A stretch of DNA of 64,000 nt from Bacillus weihaiensis. GTDB lineage: Bacteria > Bacillota > Bacilli > Bacillales > Bacillaceae. Below the pieces are notes generated by a model. That model was not told where the DNA came from and did not search any database. It worked only from the letters and a program-made list of their open reading frames with translations. The stretch is from the NCBI RefSeq assembly GCF_001889165.1, contig NZ_CP016020.1:310001-374000 (forward strand), read 5' to 3'. Shown here piece after piece: positions 26,845 to 35,334 of this stretch (within the stretch, counting starts at the first letter, position 1; each line of letters opens with the position of its first letter). The position numbers were made by a program, and so were the translations under genes.

Positions 26845-27754
26845 TTTTTAGTCCTCCCTCACTTGTTAAGTCTAAGAATATATCTTCTAGTGATTTTCGC
26901 TTTTCTTCGACTCGGTAAACACTCTGGCCACCGTTGATCAAGGTTTCAACCATTTTAGCGACTTGAACATCTGTTGTCTCGTTTGTAAGTAGGTATTCTT
27001 CACTCATTTGAGTTACTATCCCTTTTGATAAAAGAAGAGTCTTAGCTTTTTCTGGTTGGTCCACTTTTATTGATATTTCTGCCTTTGCTTTGTTTCGAAG
27101 GTTATCTATCGAATCCTGAAAAATCATCGTGCCATTTGTGATAATGCCAACCTCTGTCGCCATTTGGTCAATTTCACTTAATAGGTGACTTGAGATCAAG
27201 ATCGTGACCCCATACTTTTGGGGCATACTTTTAATTAAATCACGAATTTCATGAATCCCCGAAGGATCAAGTCCATTTGTGGGTTCATCTAAAATAAGAA
27301 GCTCTGGGTTACCAAGTAAGGCAGAAGCAATTCCCAGTCGCTGTTTCATTCCTAAAGAATAGCCTTTTACGGCTCTATTAGCATCCTTCGTGAGTCTGAC
27401 AATACTCAAAACTTCATCAATTCTGCTTTTAGGAACTTTTAAGATTTTTCTGAGAGCCTCTAAATTTTCTCGCGCTGTTAAATGACCATAATAGGAGGGG
27501 GATTCCACTAGAGATCCGATCTTTTTGAGCGCTTGTAAGTGGCTTGATTTTACTCTTTCTCCGAACAATTCCATGTAACCATCAGTGGGCTTTGTTAACC
27601 CGAGTAACATACGAATGGTTGTCGTTTTACCAGCACCATTTGGGCCAAGGAACCCGTATATTTCCCCATGATTAATTTTAAGATTTACTCCATTAACCAC
27701 TGTTCTCCCTTTAAAACGTTTAGTCAAATTAGTCGTTTGAATAATTTCCTTCAT
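26822..27754 (-). CDS. ABC transporter ATP-binding protein, BcrA/LanF type
   Basis: 310-aa ATPase with Walker A GPNGAGKTTT, signature YSLGMKQRLG and Walker B LLILDEPTNGLDPSG, followed by a C-terminal extension (about 215-310) seen in the BcrA/YcbN class. I chose the ATG at 27754 because GAGGTGAGGAAA precedes it; an upstream frame adds eight residues. It heads the operon with two permease genes. A two-component system lies just upstream in the same direction, suggesting regulated peptide-antibiotic resistance (compare YcbLMNO). Confidence 0.88.
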   Translation of the reverse strand: MKEIIQTTNLTKRFKGRTVVNGVNLKINHGEIYGFLGPNGAGKTTTIRMLLGLTKPTDGYMELFGERVKSSHLQALKKIGSLVESPSYYGHLTARENLEALRKILKVPKSRIDEVLSIVRLTKDANRAVKGYSLGMKQRLGIASALLGNPELLILDEPTNGLDPSGIHEIRDLIKSMPQKYGVTILISSHLLSEIDQMATEVGIITNGTMIFQDSIDNLRNKAKAEISIKVDQPEKAKTLLLSKGIVTQMSEEYLLTNETTDVQVAKMVETLINGGQSVYRVEEKRKSLEDIFLDLTSEGGLKNASGFSS

Positions 27755-27830
27755 TTTCCTCACCTCAGCATCTATCATACCTAGATCAATTTAAAAGGAA
27801 GTGGTGGTTTTGTTTAAAATTTGTTTAAAA

Positions 27831-27912
27831 AGGGGGAGGAGGTGCCAGTCCCCCGGCGCTTTAAAGGTTTAAAGAAAAAGAGGAGGTGCCAGTCCCCCAC
27901 TCCTTTAAAGAA
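27831..27912. repeat. Two tandem interspersed repeat copies
   Basis: GGTGCCAGTCCCCC occurs twice, at 27841 and 27886, each followed by a CTTTAAAG spacer. They lie in the 340-bp gap between the ABC operon and the sensor kinase gene. The rest of that gap is featureless. Confidence 0.75.
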
Positions 27913-28094
27913 TTAAAGCGATTGTGGAGCTTTCTGTTGGAAGTGAGATGGATGGATTGGGGTGGTTTTGAGTGTATTGGATGGGGATAGGTAAACGCAG
28001 AGTGATGGTTTTTTTACTTAGCTCCACTTAATCTTAACCTCTCTCTGCGTTGTATATAGTGTATAGTTTACTCATTAGTGAAATGAGCACTACT

Positions 28095-29450
28095 CTATTT
28101 TATGTTCGTCGTTATCGTTACTTTTGTTCCTATTTCATTTTTTTCAATTGACCATTCTAGTTGCATTTCCTGGATCATAAGGTCGACAATCGTTAATCCG
28201 ATACCTGCTCCTTGGTTATTACTTTTAGAGGTGTACCCTTTGCCTTTGTCTTGAATAGTGACCGTATGGTGGTTTTCAATCGCAATTTGTACATATTTTC
28301 CTTCAGAGGCGTGTCTTATAACGTTCTGTAGGAGATTATCAAGAATACGTTCAAGCCAAAGTGGGTCAACATTCCACTCTACAAAATTCGGATTCGTGAC
28401 GAGATCAATTTCAACCTGCTGTTTTTCAAATAGCGGATACCATTGAGCAACTATTTTTCGAACGAAGCGGTTTAATTCTATCTTGACTGGATGATAAGGA
28501 TATTTTTTTGCTGACAATAACGTATAAGAAAGCAGGTTATCAATGAGTGTGCTGACGTAATCAATTTTGTAGTTGATCGCCTCAAGTGCCTCGTTCCCTT
28601 TTTTAGATTTTACTTCATCTTTAATATGAGTTAATTGGGCTCTAATCGTTGTTAAAGGTGTGCGTAAGTCATGTGATAGATTCGCAATTAAATCTTTTCG
28701 GAGGATTTCTTGCTCTTGTTCGCGTTGATTACTCAGTTTAAGTTCGTGAATCATTTGATTAAAGCTTTCTTCAAGCTGTCCGATTTCATCGTCTCTAGTA
28801 ATTGTGATTGATTTAGGTATGTTCTGATTATCTTTCATTTGCATAGCATTTGATAGTCGAAGAAGTCTCTTATGAATACTTCTAAAAAAGAGCCATGAAA
28901 GGATGACAAAGAAAACTAAGATGAGTGCAATAACGACCAATGTTATCGTGCCATAATGGTTACTTAATCTTTGAATAGGTGGATCAAGTAGCTGTCGGTC
29001 AACTTTTATCACCATAAAACCGTTTGTTGAATCTTCATTGAAAAAAGCAACAACCGTGTAAGGGTCTGAATCAATTGATTCTTTCATAAATTGAACAGTG
29101 TAGGAGGAGGTCCACTTTTGAGGAAGTGATCCATTGTATCCGAAGTTGTCCCTCGTTACACCGAATTTATCGACCCAAAAAATTTGCGAGTCAGTGTATT
29201 TATTATGGAGTTCTTGAAGTCTAGTTTTCACTTCATTCTCATTTTCTTCTGAAAGCGTAGTAGCCTCCTTATGCCACTCTTCCTCAAGTTCTTTATAGCT
29301 AGTATACGGGTGGTTTTTCGTTGTCCCTTCAATATAAGTGGCAGGAACATACACCACCAATGAAATAATTGGAATCGATATGGGGATGATTGCCATGGCA
29401 AGAAAGACAATGAGTAAGTATTTAACTTGTAAGGATTTGAACCATTTCAT
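28095..29450 (-). CDS. Two-component sensor histidine kinase
   Basis: 452-aa membrane kinase with two membrane segments (about 10-32 and 165-190) flanking a roughly 130-residue extracellular sensor, a HAMP region (about 190-245), a HisKA domain with phospho-acceptor in LSHDLRTPL, and a catalytic domain with N box DNLLQNVIRHA and G box DKGKGYT…GAGIGLTIV. The start is placed at 29450 (MKWFKSLQ) because AAAGGGTGAAAGC precedes it and it then follows the regulator stop by 4 bp; the longer frame overlaps the regulator. It probably controls the adjacent ABC-2 exporter. Confidence 0.9.
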   Translation of the reverse strand: MKWFKSLQVKYLLIVFLAMAIIPISIPIISLVVYVPATYIEGTTKNHPYTSYKELEEEWHKEATTLSEENENEVKTRLQELHNKYTDSQIFWVDKFGVTRDNFGYNGSLPQKWTSSYTVQFMKESIDSDPYTVVAFFNEDSTNGFMVIKVDRQLLDPPIQRLSNHYGTITLVVIALILVFFVILSWLFFRSIHKRLLRLSNAMQMKDNQNIPKSITITRDDEIGQLEESFNQMIHELKLSNQREQEQEILRKDLIANLSHDLRTPLTTIRAQLTHIKDEVKSKKGNEALEAINYKIDYVSTLIDNLLSYTLLSAKKYPYHPVKIELNRFVRKIVAQWYPLFEKQQVEIDLVTNPNFVEWNVDPLWLERILDNLLQNVIRHASEGKYVQIAIENHHTVTIQDKGKGYTSKSNNQGAGIGLTIVDLMIQEMQLEWSIEKNEIGTKVTITTNIK

Positions 29451-29454
29451 GCTT

Positions 29455-30144
29455 TCACCCTTTAACTCTATAGCCAATTCCACGAATTGTTTCAATGATT
29501 TCTGGCTCAGAAGGATTTTTTTCAAGCTTTTCTCTTAGGAATCGAATGTGAACCATTAGCGTTTTGTCACCTTCAATGTATGGCTCGTTCCAGACCCCTT
29601 CGTATAGCTGCTCTTTCGTTAGAATTTGGTTAAGGTGTCTAATAAAGAAATTGAAAATCTGATGCTGCTTGCCTGTTAGAATGATTTCTTCGCCAGTTTG
29701 TGTGTTTGTAATTTGGTGCGTGTTCTCATGATATTCTATGTGTTTTAGCTGTCTTTTTGAGTTTGTCGCTTCGTGGTTGCCTTGGCGTCTTAGAAGGATT
29801 TCTACCCGTTTTACTAATTCCTCTGAATGAAACGGTTTTGTCATATAATCATCAGCAAAATCTAAGCCTTCTAGTTTATCTTCAATAGAAGATCGTGCCG
29901 AAAGCATGATAATAGGTAAATCAGGGCGTGCCCGTTTGATGCGTCTTCCTAGAGAAAAACCATCCAGTCCAGGTAGCATCACATCTAAAATCACCACACC
30001 GAATGCACCGAAATCAGTAGGTAACTCCAACCCACTCTCCAACCATAACACCTTAAATCCTTTGGCCTCCAACTCATTCTTTACCCACTGGCCAATTTCC
30101 TTTTCGTCTTCAATGTAGAGAATGTTGTTTGTTTTTGTACTCAT
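29455..30144 (-). CDS. Two-component response regulator, OmpR family
   Basis: 229-aa regulator with a receiver domain (acidic EDEKE pocket, phospho-acceptor Asp in VVILDVMLPGLDG, conserved Lys in YMTKPF) and a C-terminal winged helix (VHIRFLREKLEKNP). Two starts are possible: ATG 30144 (MSTKTNN) and a GTG six codons upstream. The ATG is preferred because AGGTGGTGA lies about 11 bases before it. That ribosome-binding site is itself part of an interspersed repeat. It is the first gene of a regulator-kinase pair. Confidence 0.9.
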   Translation of the reverse strand: MSTKTNNILYIEDEKEIGQWVKNELEAKGFKVLWLESGLELPTDFGAFGVVILDVMLPGLDGFSLGRRIKRARPDLPIIMLSARSSIEDKLEGLDFADDYMTKPFHSEELVKRVEILLRRQGNHEATNSKRQLKHIEYHENTHQITNTQTGEEIILTGKQHQIFNFFIRHLNQILTKEQLYEGVWNEPYIEGDKTLMVHIRFLREKLEKNPSEPEIIETIRGIGYRVKG

Positions 30145-30147
30145 TTT

Positions 30148-30182
30148 TATGCCTGTCACCACCTGGAAATTGTCGAATTAGG
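30148..30182 (-). repeat. Interspersed repeat supplying the ribosome-binding site
   Basis: Read on the minus strand this copy gives TTCGACAATTTCCAGGTGGTG and then ACAGGC, ending 4 bases before the response-regulator ATG. AGGTGGTGA differs from the ideal AGGAGGTGA by one base. Confidence 0.65.
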
Positions 30183-30344
30183 CCACCGATTTTCAAAAAC
30201 AATCTTTCTGCTAAAAAAGGGGCTATAGTTGATTGTAATATAAAGATACTATATTTTTCCAATGTTATTTTGCAAGAGGAAATCACATGAACTTCGTACA
30301 GATACATAAGGTAATTCCGAATGAGTTTTTAAACTATTGGAATG

Positions 30345-30386
30345 GAAAAGGAGCTATTCCTCAGCCAGTGAGGGATAGCTCCTTAT
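30345..30386. terminator. Stand-alone bidirectional hairpin
   Basis: The arms AAGGAGCTATTCCTC (30348-30362) and GAGGGATAGCTCCTT (30370-30384) lie in the gap between the response regulator and the SH3-domain gene. Both genes are on the minus strand, so this may end a short transcript not otherwise seen. Confidence 0.65.
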
Positions 30387-30474
30387 ATTTTCATTACCTT
30401 CAAGCAGATAAGGATAGAATCAGTATTTAGGACTTTTTATTGACAGAAGACAGGCACCGCTATCGGTACCCATC

Positions 30475-31257
30475 TCACTCCACAATCTTATCTGATATCC
30501 ACCCAACCTTTCCTTGGTTGGTTTCGACTTTGAGCCAGGTGATCCCGCGATCGTCGGTTTGTTGTTCATTTAGGTAGGTGACGGATTCATCCTGCTTAAT
30601 TGAAGAGATGATTTTCCCGTTAAGAGAGGGCTCTGATCGGATGTTGCCACCTTCTGCTTTATAGGTTTCAGATAGTGTTAGCTTTTTTTTCGTTAATTTA
30701 GAAGAGGCCTCATCCACTTTATAGGTAATAGTTGCTTGTAGCTTAGTAAGGTCATAGCCTAATTGTTTTTCAACCTTTTCCTGCGTTATCCATGTTTCAA
30801 AGTTTTGCCACGATTGTGAATACGAGGTTGTAGGGTTATTAAGTATAGCTAATGGTAGCAATACGGCCAATACGAGCGCTGCAAGACGAAATACTTTTTT
30901 AAAGCGAGCTTTATTTCTTGTCCGCTTTTGTGTTCGTACCTCAAGCTTTTCAAAGCCTTTTATCAAGGCTGCACACACATCTTCGCTTGTTTCTATCCAG
31001 GTGGGAATACTGTAATCATGGTTGCTTCGGCGTTTTTCTAACTGCTTATGGAATAAAACCATAAGTGGGTATGATAAATACTCTACAGCTTTTTTAAAGA
31101 AAATACTTCCCCAGTGTATAAGAAGGGGGGTAAGTCTTACCACAATCGGACGGGCTAAAATAATCCCGATATACGTTACAATTGCGATGCGAAGCCAGAT
31201 GGGAAGAAAAGCGAGCGGTACCCATAGCCAAAATACTTGATTAAATATGGTTTCCAC
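30475..31257 (-). CDS. Membrane protein with C-terminal SH3 domain
   Basis: 260-aa protein with hydrophobic segments at about 8-28 and 125-145 and a C-terminal bacterial SH3 domain (about 205-260; GGNIRSEPSLNGKIISSI, then GITWLKVETNQGKVGWI). It is co-transcribed with the SPFH-like gene, whose stop is 2 bp from the GTG start; the AAAGGAGATC site lies inside the upstream gene. The SH3 domain probably faces outside and binds the cell wall. The function is unknown. Confidence 0.78.
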   Translation of the reverse strand: METIFNQVFWLWVPLAFLPIWLRIAIVTYIGIILARPIVVRLTPLLIHWGSIFFKKAVEYLSYPLMVLFHKQLEKRRSNHDYSIPTWIETSEDVCAALIKGFEKLEVRTQKRTRNKARFKKVFRLAALVLAVLLPLAILNNPTTSYSQSWQNFETWITQEKVEKQLGYDLTKLQATITYKVDEASSKLTKKKLTLSETYKAEGGNIRSEPSLNGKIISSIKQDESVTYLNEQQTDDRGITWLKVETNQGKVGWISDKIVE

Positions 31258-31259
31258 TT

Positions 31260-32201
31260 TTATTGATCTCCTTTTGTCGTCTGATAGACGCTGTCTTCCT
31301 CGTCACTAGATTTGTTCGAATGATAGCGACTTCCTAGTCTGCTGCTTTCACTTGAAGAACGTCCAAACTGTTCATATGGAAAGTAAGCCTGGATCTTTTC
31401 TACTTGCTTCTCCACATCCATTTTGTCAGCTGTTGGATCAGCGAGTAACATCCTTACTTGATCTTTGATGTCCGCTCTGAATTTCTCTTCTAGCGCAAGG
31501 CGATTCTGCACAATTTCAAGGGCTGGTTTGTTATCCTCAGCTAACATAAGTGCTTTTAACAGGTGACCGGACTCAATTTCTGTCTGGATTTTTTCTGCTA
31601 ATGCAAGAGCTCGACGTTGCTTGATTTCTATTTCGTGCTCAGCAAGCTCACCATCTTTATCAATTTGCCAATAGCTACGGTCATGCTCTTGGTCGCTGCG
31701 GCTTTGTTTCACAAGGACATTAATATCTGCGACAACAATGCCCACTTGCTTCAAACCTGTAACCATCGAAGAATGCTCATGTAAATCTTCAATATGCTTT
31801 TTCACACGCTTTGCATCTGAAATGGGGTAATCCGTTGTGATTTCTTCTAACCAGTATGGAAGCTTCTTTTTGATGTACGTCACAATCTCCCCAGCGTCTT
31901 GTTGAACAAGTGAAATGGGATCGACAACTTTATAGTCAATGGAAACATCGATTAAAAAGCTTCTGCCACGGTCAAGTGAAGGATATTCATTTTCATCATG
32001 AAAATTCTGTGTACCCATATTAACGATGTACATTTTTGTATATTTACCTGCACGTAAATCACTACGCGTAAGGCGGTCTCCATTTTTGACCACTTGAAAA
32101 TTATTTTGTGCATTCACGTAAACGAATGCTTGATTCATAGATGAAGCAGGTGGTTTTTCAAAAAAATTAAATTTAACTGGATGTACTTCAATTAAATTCA
32201 T
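31260..32201 (-). CDS. SPFH/Band-7-like protein
   Basis: 313-aa soluble protein. The middle part (about 90-200) shows a Band-7-like pattern: a strand-rich FLIDVSIDYKVVDPISLV, then helical segments and VGIVVADINVLV. The C-terminal third is helical (coiled-coil-like RALALAEKIQTEIE…) and ends in a Ser-rich tail. No membrane segment is evident, so it would rely on the SH3-domain partner encoded directly downstream. AAGGAAGGAAA precedes the ATG. The assignment is tentative. Confidence 0.65.
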   Translation of the reverse strand: MNLIEVHPVKFNFFEKPPASSMNQAFVYVNAQNNFQVVKNGDRLTRSDLRAGKYTKMYIVNMGTQNFHDENEYPSLDRGRSFLIDVSIDYKVVDPISLVQQDAGEIVTYIKKKLPYWLEEITTDYPISDAKRVKKHIEDLHEHSSMVTGLKQVGIVVADINVLVKQSRSDQEHDRSYWQIDKDGELAEHEIEIKQRRALALAEKIQTEIESGHLLKALMLAEDNKPALEIVQNRLALEEKFRADIKDQVRMLLADPTADKMDVEKQVEKIQAYFPYEQFGRSSSESSRLGSRYHSNKSSDEEDSVYQTTKGDQ

Positions 32202-33069
32202 GGTTATTTCCTTCCTTTCAGGGTCAGCTTCTCTACAAGGGAAGACCAGTAAATAGTTGACGCTGTTAATGAATACTATAGGTTATCAAGTTCAGCAAGT
32301 AGAGCACCAGAGAGGCTAGTTTCATAGAACAGCGTAAGAACAAGGTGTTTTCTGTGATTGTACATAGCCATAAAGTTCGTGGTTTACATGATGAGAGTGT
32401 TTTTTAGTGCTTGTAGTTGCTTGGTCTCAATCATTTCACGTTTTTATATAAGTCAAACTTTTAATATAATGCGTTTGTTAATAGCTATGATCCGGTTAAA
32501 TAAATAAACTATATTGATGTTATCTCAACATACAAAGGTGCATGAGGTTTTGTCCTAAAATATGCCTGTAGTACTGTGTTTATGAATAATAACGGACTAG
32601 TTAGGTAATCCAAAATTATAACCTTAATTAAAATCTCTTTTTCTTATTCATCATATACTCAACCCTCACTGTAAACAAGCCTTTGAATGGAGGAATTTTG
32701 ACTCTGTGACAGGTGGCGATGGGGATGGTGTGAGGATGGTGCCCGAGGATGGTGCCTGGCCCCCATTACGGTAGTGCGTTCCATTGATATAGTGTATGAG
32801 GATGGTGCCTGGCCCCCATTACGGTAATGCGTTCCACTGATATAGTGTTTTAGGTGCATGTTATGTGTTGGTACCAATGGATTAGAAGTTTCCAAATTAA
32901 TCTAGACGGGAATAATTTATAATCCTTTCGTCACAGAGATCACTATAACCCCGCAAGAATCTCTTTAGCTCCGCAGAATACACGCAATTCGACAAATTCC
33001 GGGTGGTGACAGGCAGTAAAAATGGTTACAATAGAACTACAACATGTGTAGGCAAGGAGGTGTTTGGTT
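32202..33069. other. 868-bp region with no gene, several repeats
   Basis: The left 450 bp are AT-rich and hold no gene I can support. From 32700 come several repeat-family copies, including a direct duplication of 53 bp (32745-32797 and 32798-32850) built on GATGGTGCCTGGCCCCC. A reversed copy lies at 32991-33020 (CGACAAATTCCGGGTGGTG), and an AAGGAGG site at the end serves the next gene. Confidence 0.6.
32745..32850 (+). repeat. Two tandem 53-bp units of the interspersed repeat
   Basis: Each unit reads GAGGATGGTGCCTGGCCCCC, then ATTACGGTA, a TGCGTTCCA piece and TGATATAGTGT. The copies differ at a few positions (for example GTAGTGC versus GTAATGC). Confidence 0.8.
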
Positions 33070-35268
33070 GTGAGTAGAGGATGGAAAGTGTTGGGGTTTG
33101 TTGGATTTGTTGTGGTGTTTGAGATCTTGACGAATGTGTTGATTTTCTTGAATCCGCAGCAGTCGGAAGACTTTCAGTTTGCTCATTTTTTAATAAATGC
33201 AGTGACGCTTGTGATGTTAATTTCGTTGCTTTTCACCACACAAAAGAAGTCGAAAGAGCTAGAGCAGTCGACACAGAAGCTTAATAGTATCTTTGATTCA
33301 TTAGATGTTGCGATTTGGTCGCATGATATAAAGGCAAATGTGCTTATTATTACTCCAGGAATTGAGAAATTATATGGTTATCCTTTACAGCAGTTTTACG
33401 ATGATCACCTTTTATGGAAGAAGGTTATACACCCTGATGATGCTCATGTACTGAAAGAGCGTGAAGAGTTATTAAAAGAGGAAAAGTCTGTCACGAGTGT
33501 TTATAGAATTATCCGACCTGATGGGGATGTTAGGTGGATTCAGGATAGTGGAATACCTACCCATGATGAAAAAGGGGAATTTATTGACTTTACAAGTGTT
33601 TTATTTGATATAACGGAGCAAAAAGAAGGAGAAGAGCGGTATAAAGGACTCGTTGAGATGTCTCCTGATTTTATAGCAGTGATTAGAGACTGGAAACTAA
33701 TATTTATTAATGAAGCCGGTGCGAAAATTCTCGGAGCTGAACGACCTCCTGATTTAATAGGAAAACCAGTTATGCAATTCGTACCATCTGACGAGGCTAA
33801 AAAAATTTACGATACCTTACAGGAAATGGATCAGGGGCAGCTTGCCCAAAAAAGATTCGATTTACAAATTAATACATACCAACAAAAGAAATTTGATTTA
33901 GAAATGTCGATTATGACAGTTCTTTATGAAGGAAAAATGGCTCGATTAGTTGTTGGTCGTGATATTACAGAGCGTAAGAAAGCAGAAGAGATCATTCATC
34001 AAATGGCATATTACGATTCATTAACCGGACTCCCGAATCGCAATATGTTTAAAGATCAGTTAAACAATCGTTTGCTTAATCCGATTAATAAGGAAGATAA
34101 AGTAGCCGTATTGTTTTTGGATTTGGATCGATTTAAAGTCATTAACGATACCAAGGGGCATACGACGGGTGATCTTATTTTACGTAAGGTGGCTATTCGG
34201 TTATCTGATGCGGTGAAGGATGAGGGAATTGTCTCAAGACAAGGGGGAGACGAATTTTTAATCCTTTTAACAGATACAACAAACGAAAAAATTGAAAACG
34301 TCGCGAAATCGATTATTAATAGCCTTTCTCAGCCACTACTACTTCAAAATGAAGAATTCTTTGTAACGACAAGTATCGGGATAAGTCTTTATCCTGAGGA
34401 TGGCGATGATCAAGAAACGCTGATTAAAAATGCAGATACTGCGATGTATTTAGCGAAGGAACGCGGGAAAAATAATTATCAATATTATAACCATAGCTTA
34501 AACCAGCTTTCTACGAGAAAAATGGAGTTAGAGGTTGAGCTAAGAAGAGCCATTGAAAAAAACCAGTTGTTTGTTCATTATCAGCCTCAAGTGGAGTTAG
34601 AGTCCGAAGAAATAGTGGCGCTTGAAGCATTACTACGTTGGGAGCATCCTGAATATGGCTTAGTGTCCCCGGCAGAATTTATCCCACTTGCTGAAGAAAC
34701 TGGCTTGATTGTCCCAATCGGAACTTGGGTGCTGCGTCATGTATGTGAACAGCTCCAAATATGGAAACAGAAGGGGATATCTATTCGAGTTGCAGTTAAT
34801 ATATCCGTAAGGCAAATGCAAGAAAGCACCTTTTCATCGTGTGTAAGAGAGGCGATTGAAGAGTATGGAATAGATGCAACGTCTTTAGAACTTGAAATAA
34901 CAGAGAGCATTATGCAAAATATTGAAAATTCCTCAGCTGTTTTAGCAGAATTGAAAGAACTTGGCGTCACTATATCGATCGATGATTTTGGAAAAGGGTA
35001 TTCATCATTAAGTTATCTAAAACATTTACCAATAGATAAAATCAAAATTGATAAAACCTTTGTAGACGATATTTGTGATCACACGAATAACGGGTCTATT
35101 GCAAAAGCCATTATTGATATGGGGCATAATATGAACTTTACTGTGATCGCAGAAGGAATTGAAACAATCGAACAAGTCAGCTTTCTTAAGCAACACAACT
35201 GTAAATACGGACAAGGCTTCCACTATAGCAAACCACTACCAAAAGAAGAGGTTCAGAAGATATTATAA
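33070..35268 (+). CDS. PAS-PAS-GGDEF-EAL cyclic-di-GMP protein
   Basis: 732-aa membrane signalling protein. Two short membrane segments (about 8-28 and 38-58) are followed by two PAS domains (about 75-190 and 200-310), a GGDEF cyclase domain (motif GGDEF, about 315-480) and an EAL phosphodiesterase domain (EALLRW, ITESIMQN, DDFGKGYSSL, about 490-730). Both catalytic motifs look intact, so it may make and degrade cyclic-di-GMP depending on the PAS signal. I chose the GTG at 33070 because AAGGAGG sits 9 bases before it; a TTG at 33064 lies too close to that site. Confidence 0.9.
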   Translation: MSRGWKVLGFVGFVVVFEILTNVLIFLNPQQSEDFQFAHFLINAVTLVMLISLLFTTQKKSKELEQSTQKLNSIFDSLDVAIWSHDIKANVLIITPGIEKLYGYPLQQFYDDHLLWKKVIHPDDAHVLKEREELLKEEKSVTSVYRIIRPDGDVRWIQDSGIPTHDEKGEFIDFTSVLFDITEQKEGEERYKGLVEMSPDFIAVIRDWKLIFINEAGAKILGAERPPDLIGKPVMQFVPSDEAKKIYDTLQEMDQGQLAQKRFDLQINTYQQKKFDLEMSIMTVLYEGKMARLVVGRDITERKKAEEIIHQMAYYDSLTGLPNRNMFKDQLNNRLLNPINKEDKVAVLFLDLDRFKVINDTKGHTTGDLILRKVAIRLSDAVKDEGIVSRQGGDEFLILLTDTTNEKIENVAKSIINSLSQPLLLQNEEFFVTTSIGISLYPEDGDDQETLIKNADTAMYLAKERGKNNYQYYNHSLNQLSTRKMELEVELRRAIEKNQLFVHYQPQVELESEEIVALEALLRWEHPEYGLVSPAEFIPLAEETGLIVPIGTWVLRHVCEQLQIWKQKGISIRVAVNISVRQMQESTFSSCVREAIEEYGIDATSLELEITESIMQNIENSSAVLAELKELGVTISIDDFGKGYSSLSYLKHLPIDKIKIDKTFVDDICDHTNNGSIAKAIIDMGHNMNFTVIAEGIETIEQVSFLKQHNCKYGQGFHYSKPLPKEEVQKIL

Positions 35269-35280
35269 AAAAAGGTGAAA

Positions 35281-35330
35281 AAAGGTGCCAGTCCCCCAGT
35301 GCGTTAAAGCGCTGGGGGACTGGCACCTTT
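35281..35330. terminator. Perfect hairpin made from two inverted repeat copies
   Basis: The 19-bp arms AAAGGTGCCAGTCCCCCAG (35281-35299) and CTGGGGGACTGGCACCTTT (35312-35330) are exact complements. It lies between the convergent PAS-GGDEF-EAL and brnQ genes and has the A-run/T-run layout of a bidirectional terminator. Each arm is a copy of the interspersed repeat. Confidence 0.9.
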
Positions 35331-35334
35331 ATCC

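Noticed and set aside
32659-32895. 78-codon minus-strand frame rich in His/Pro
   Set aside because: It consists mostly of repeat-family DNA read through, without a start signal.
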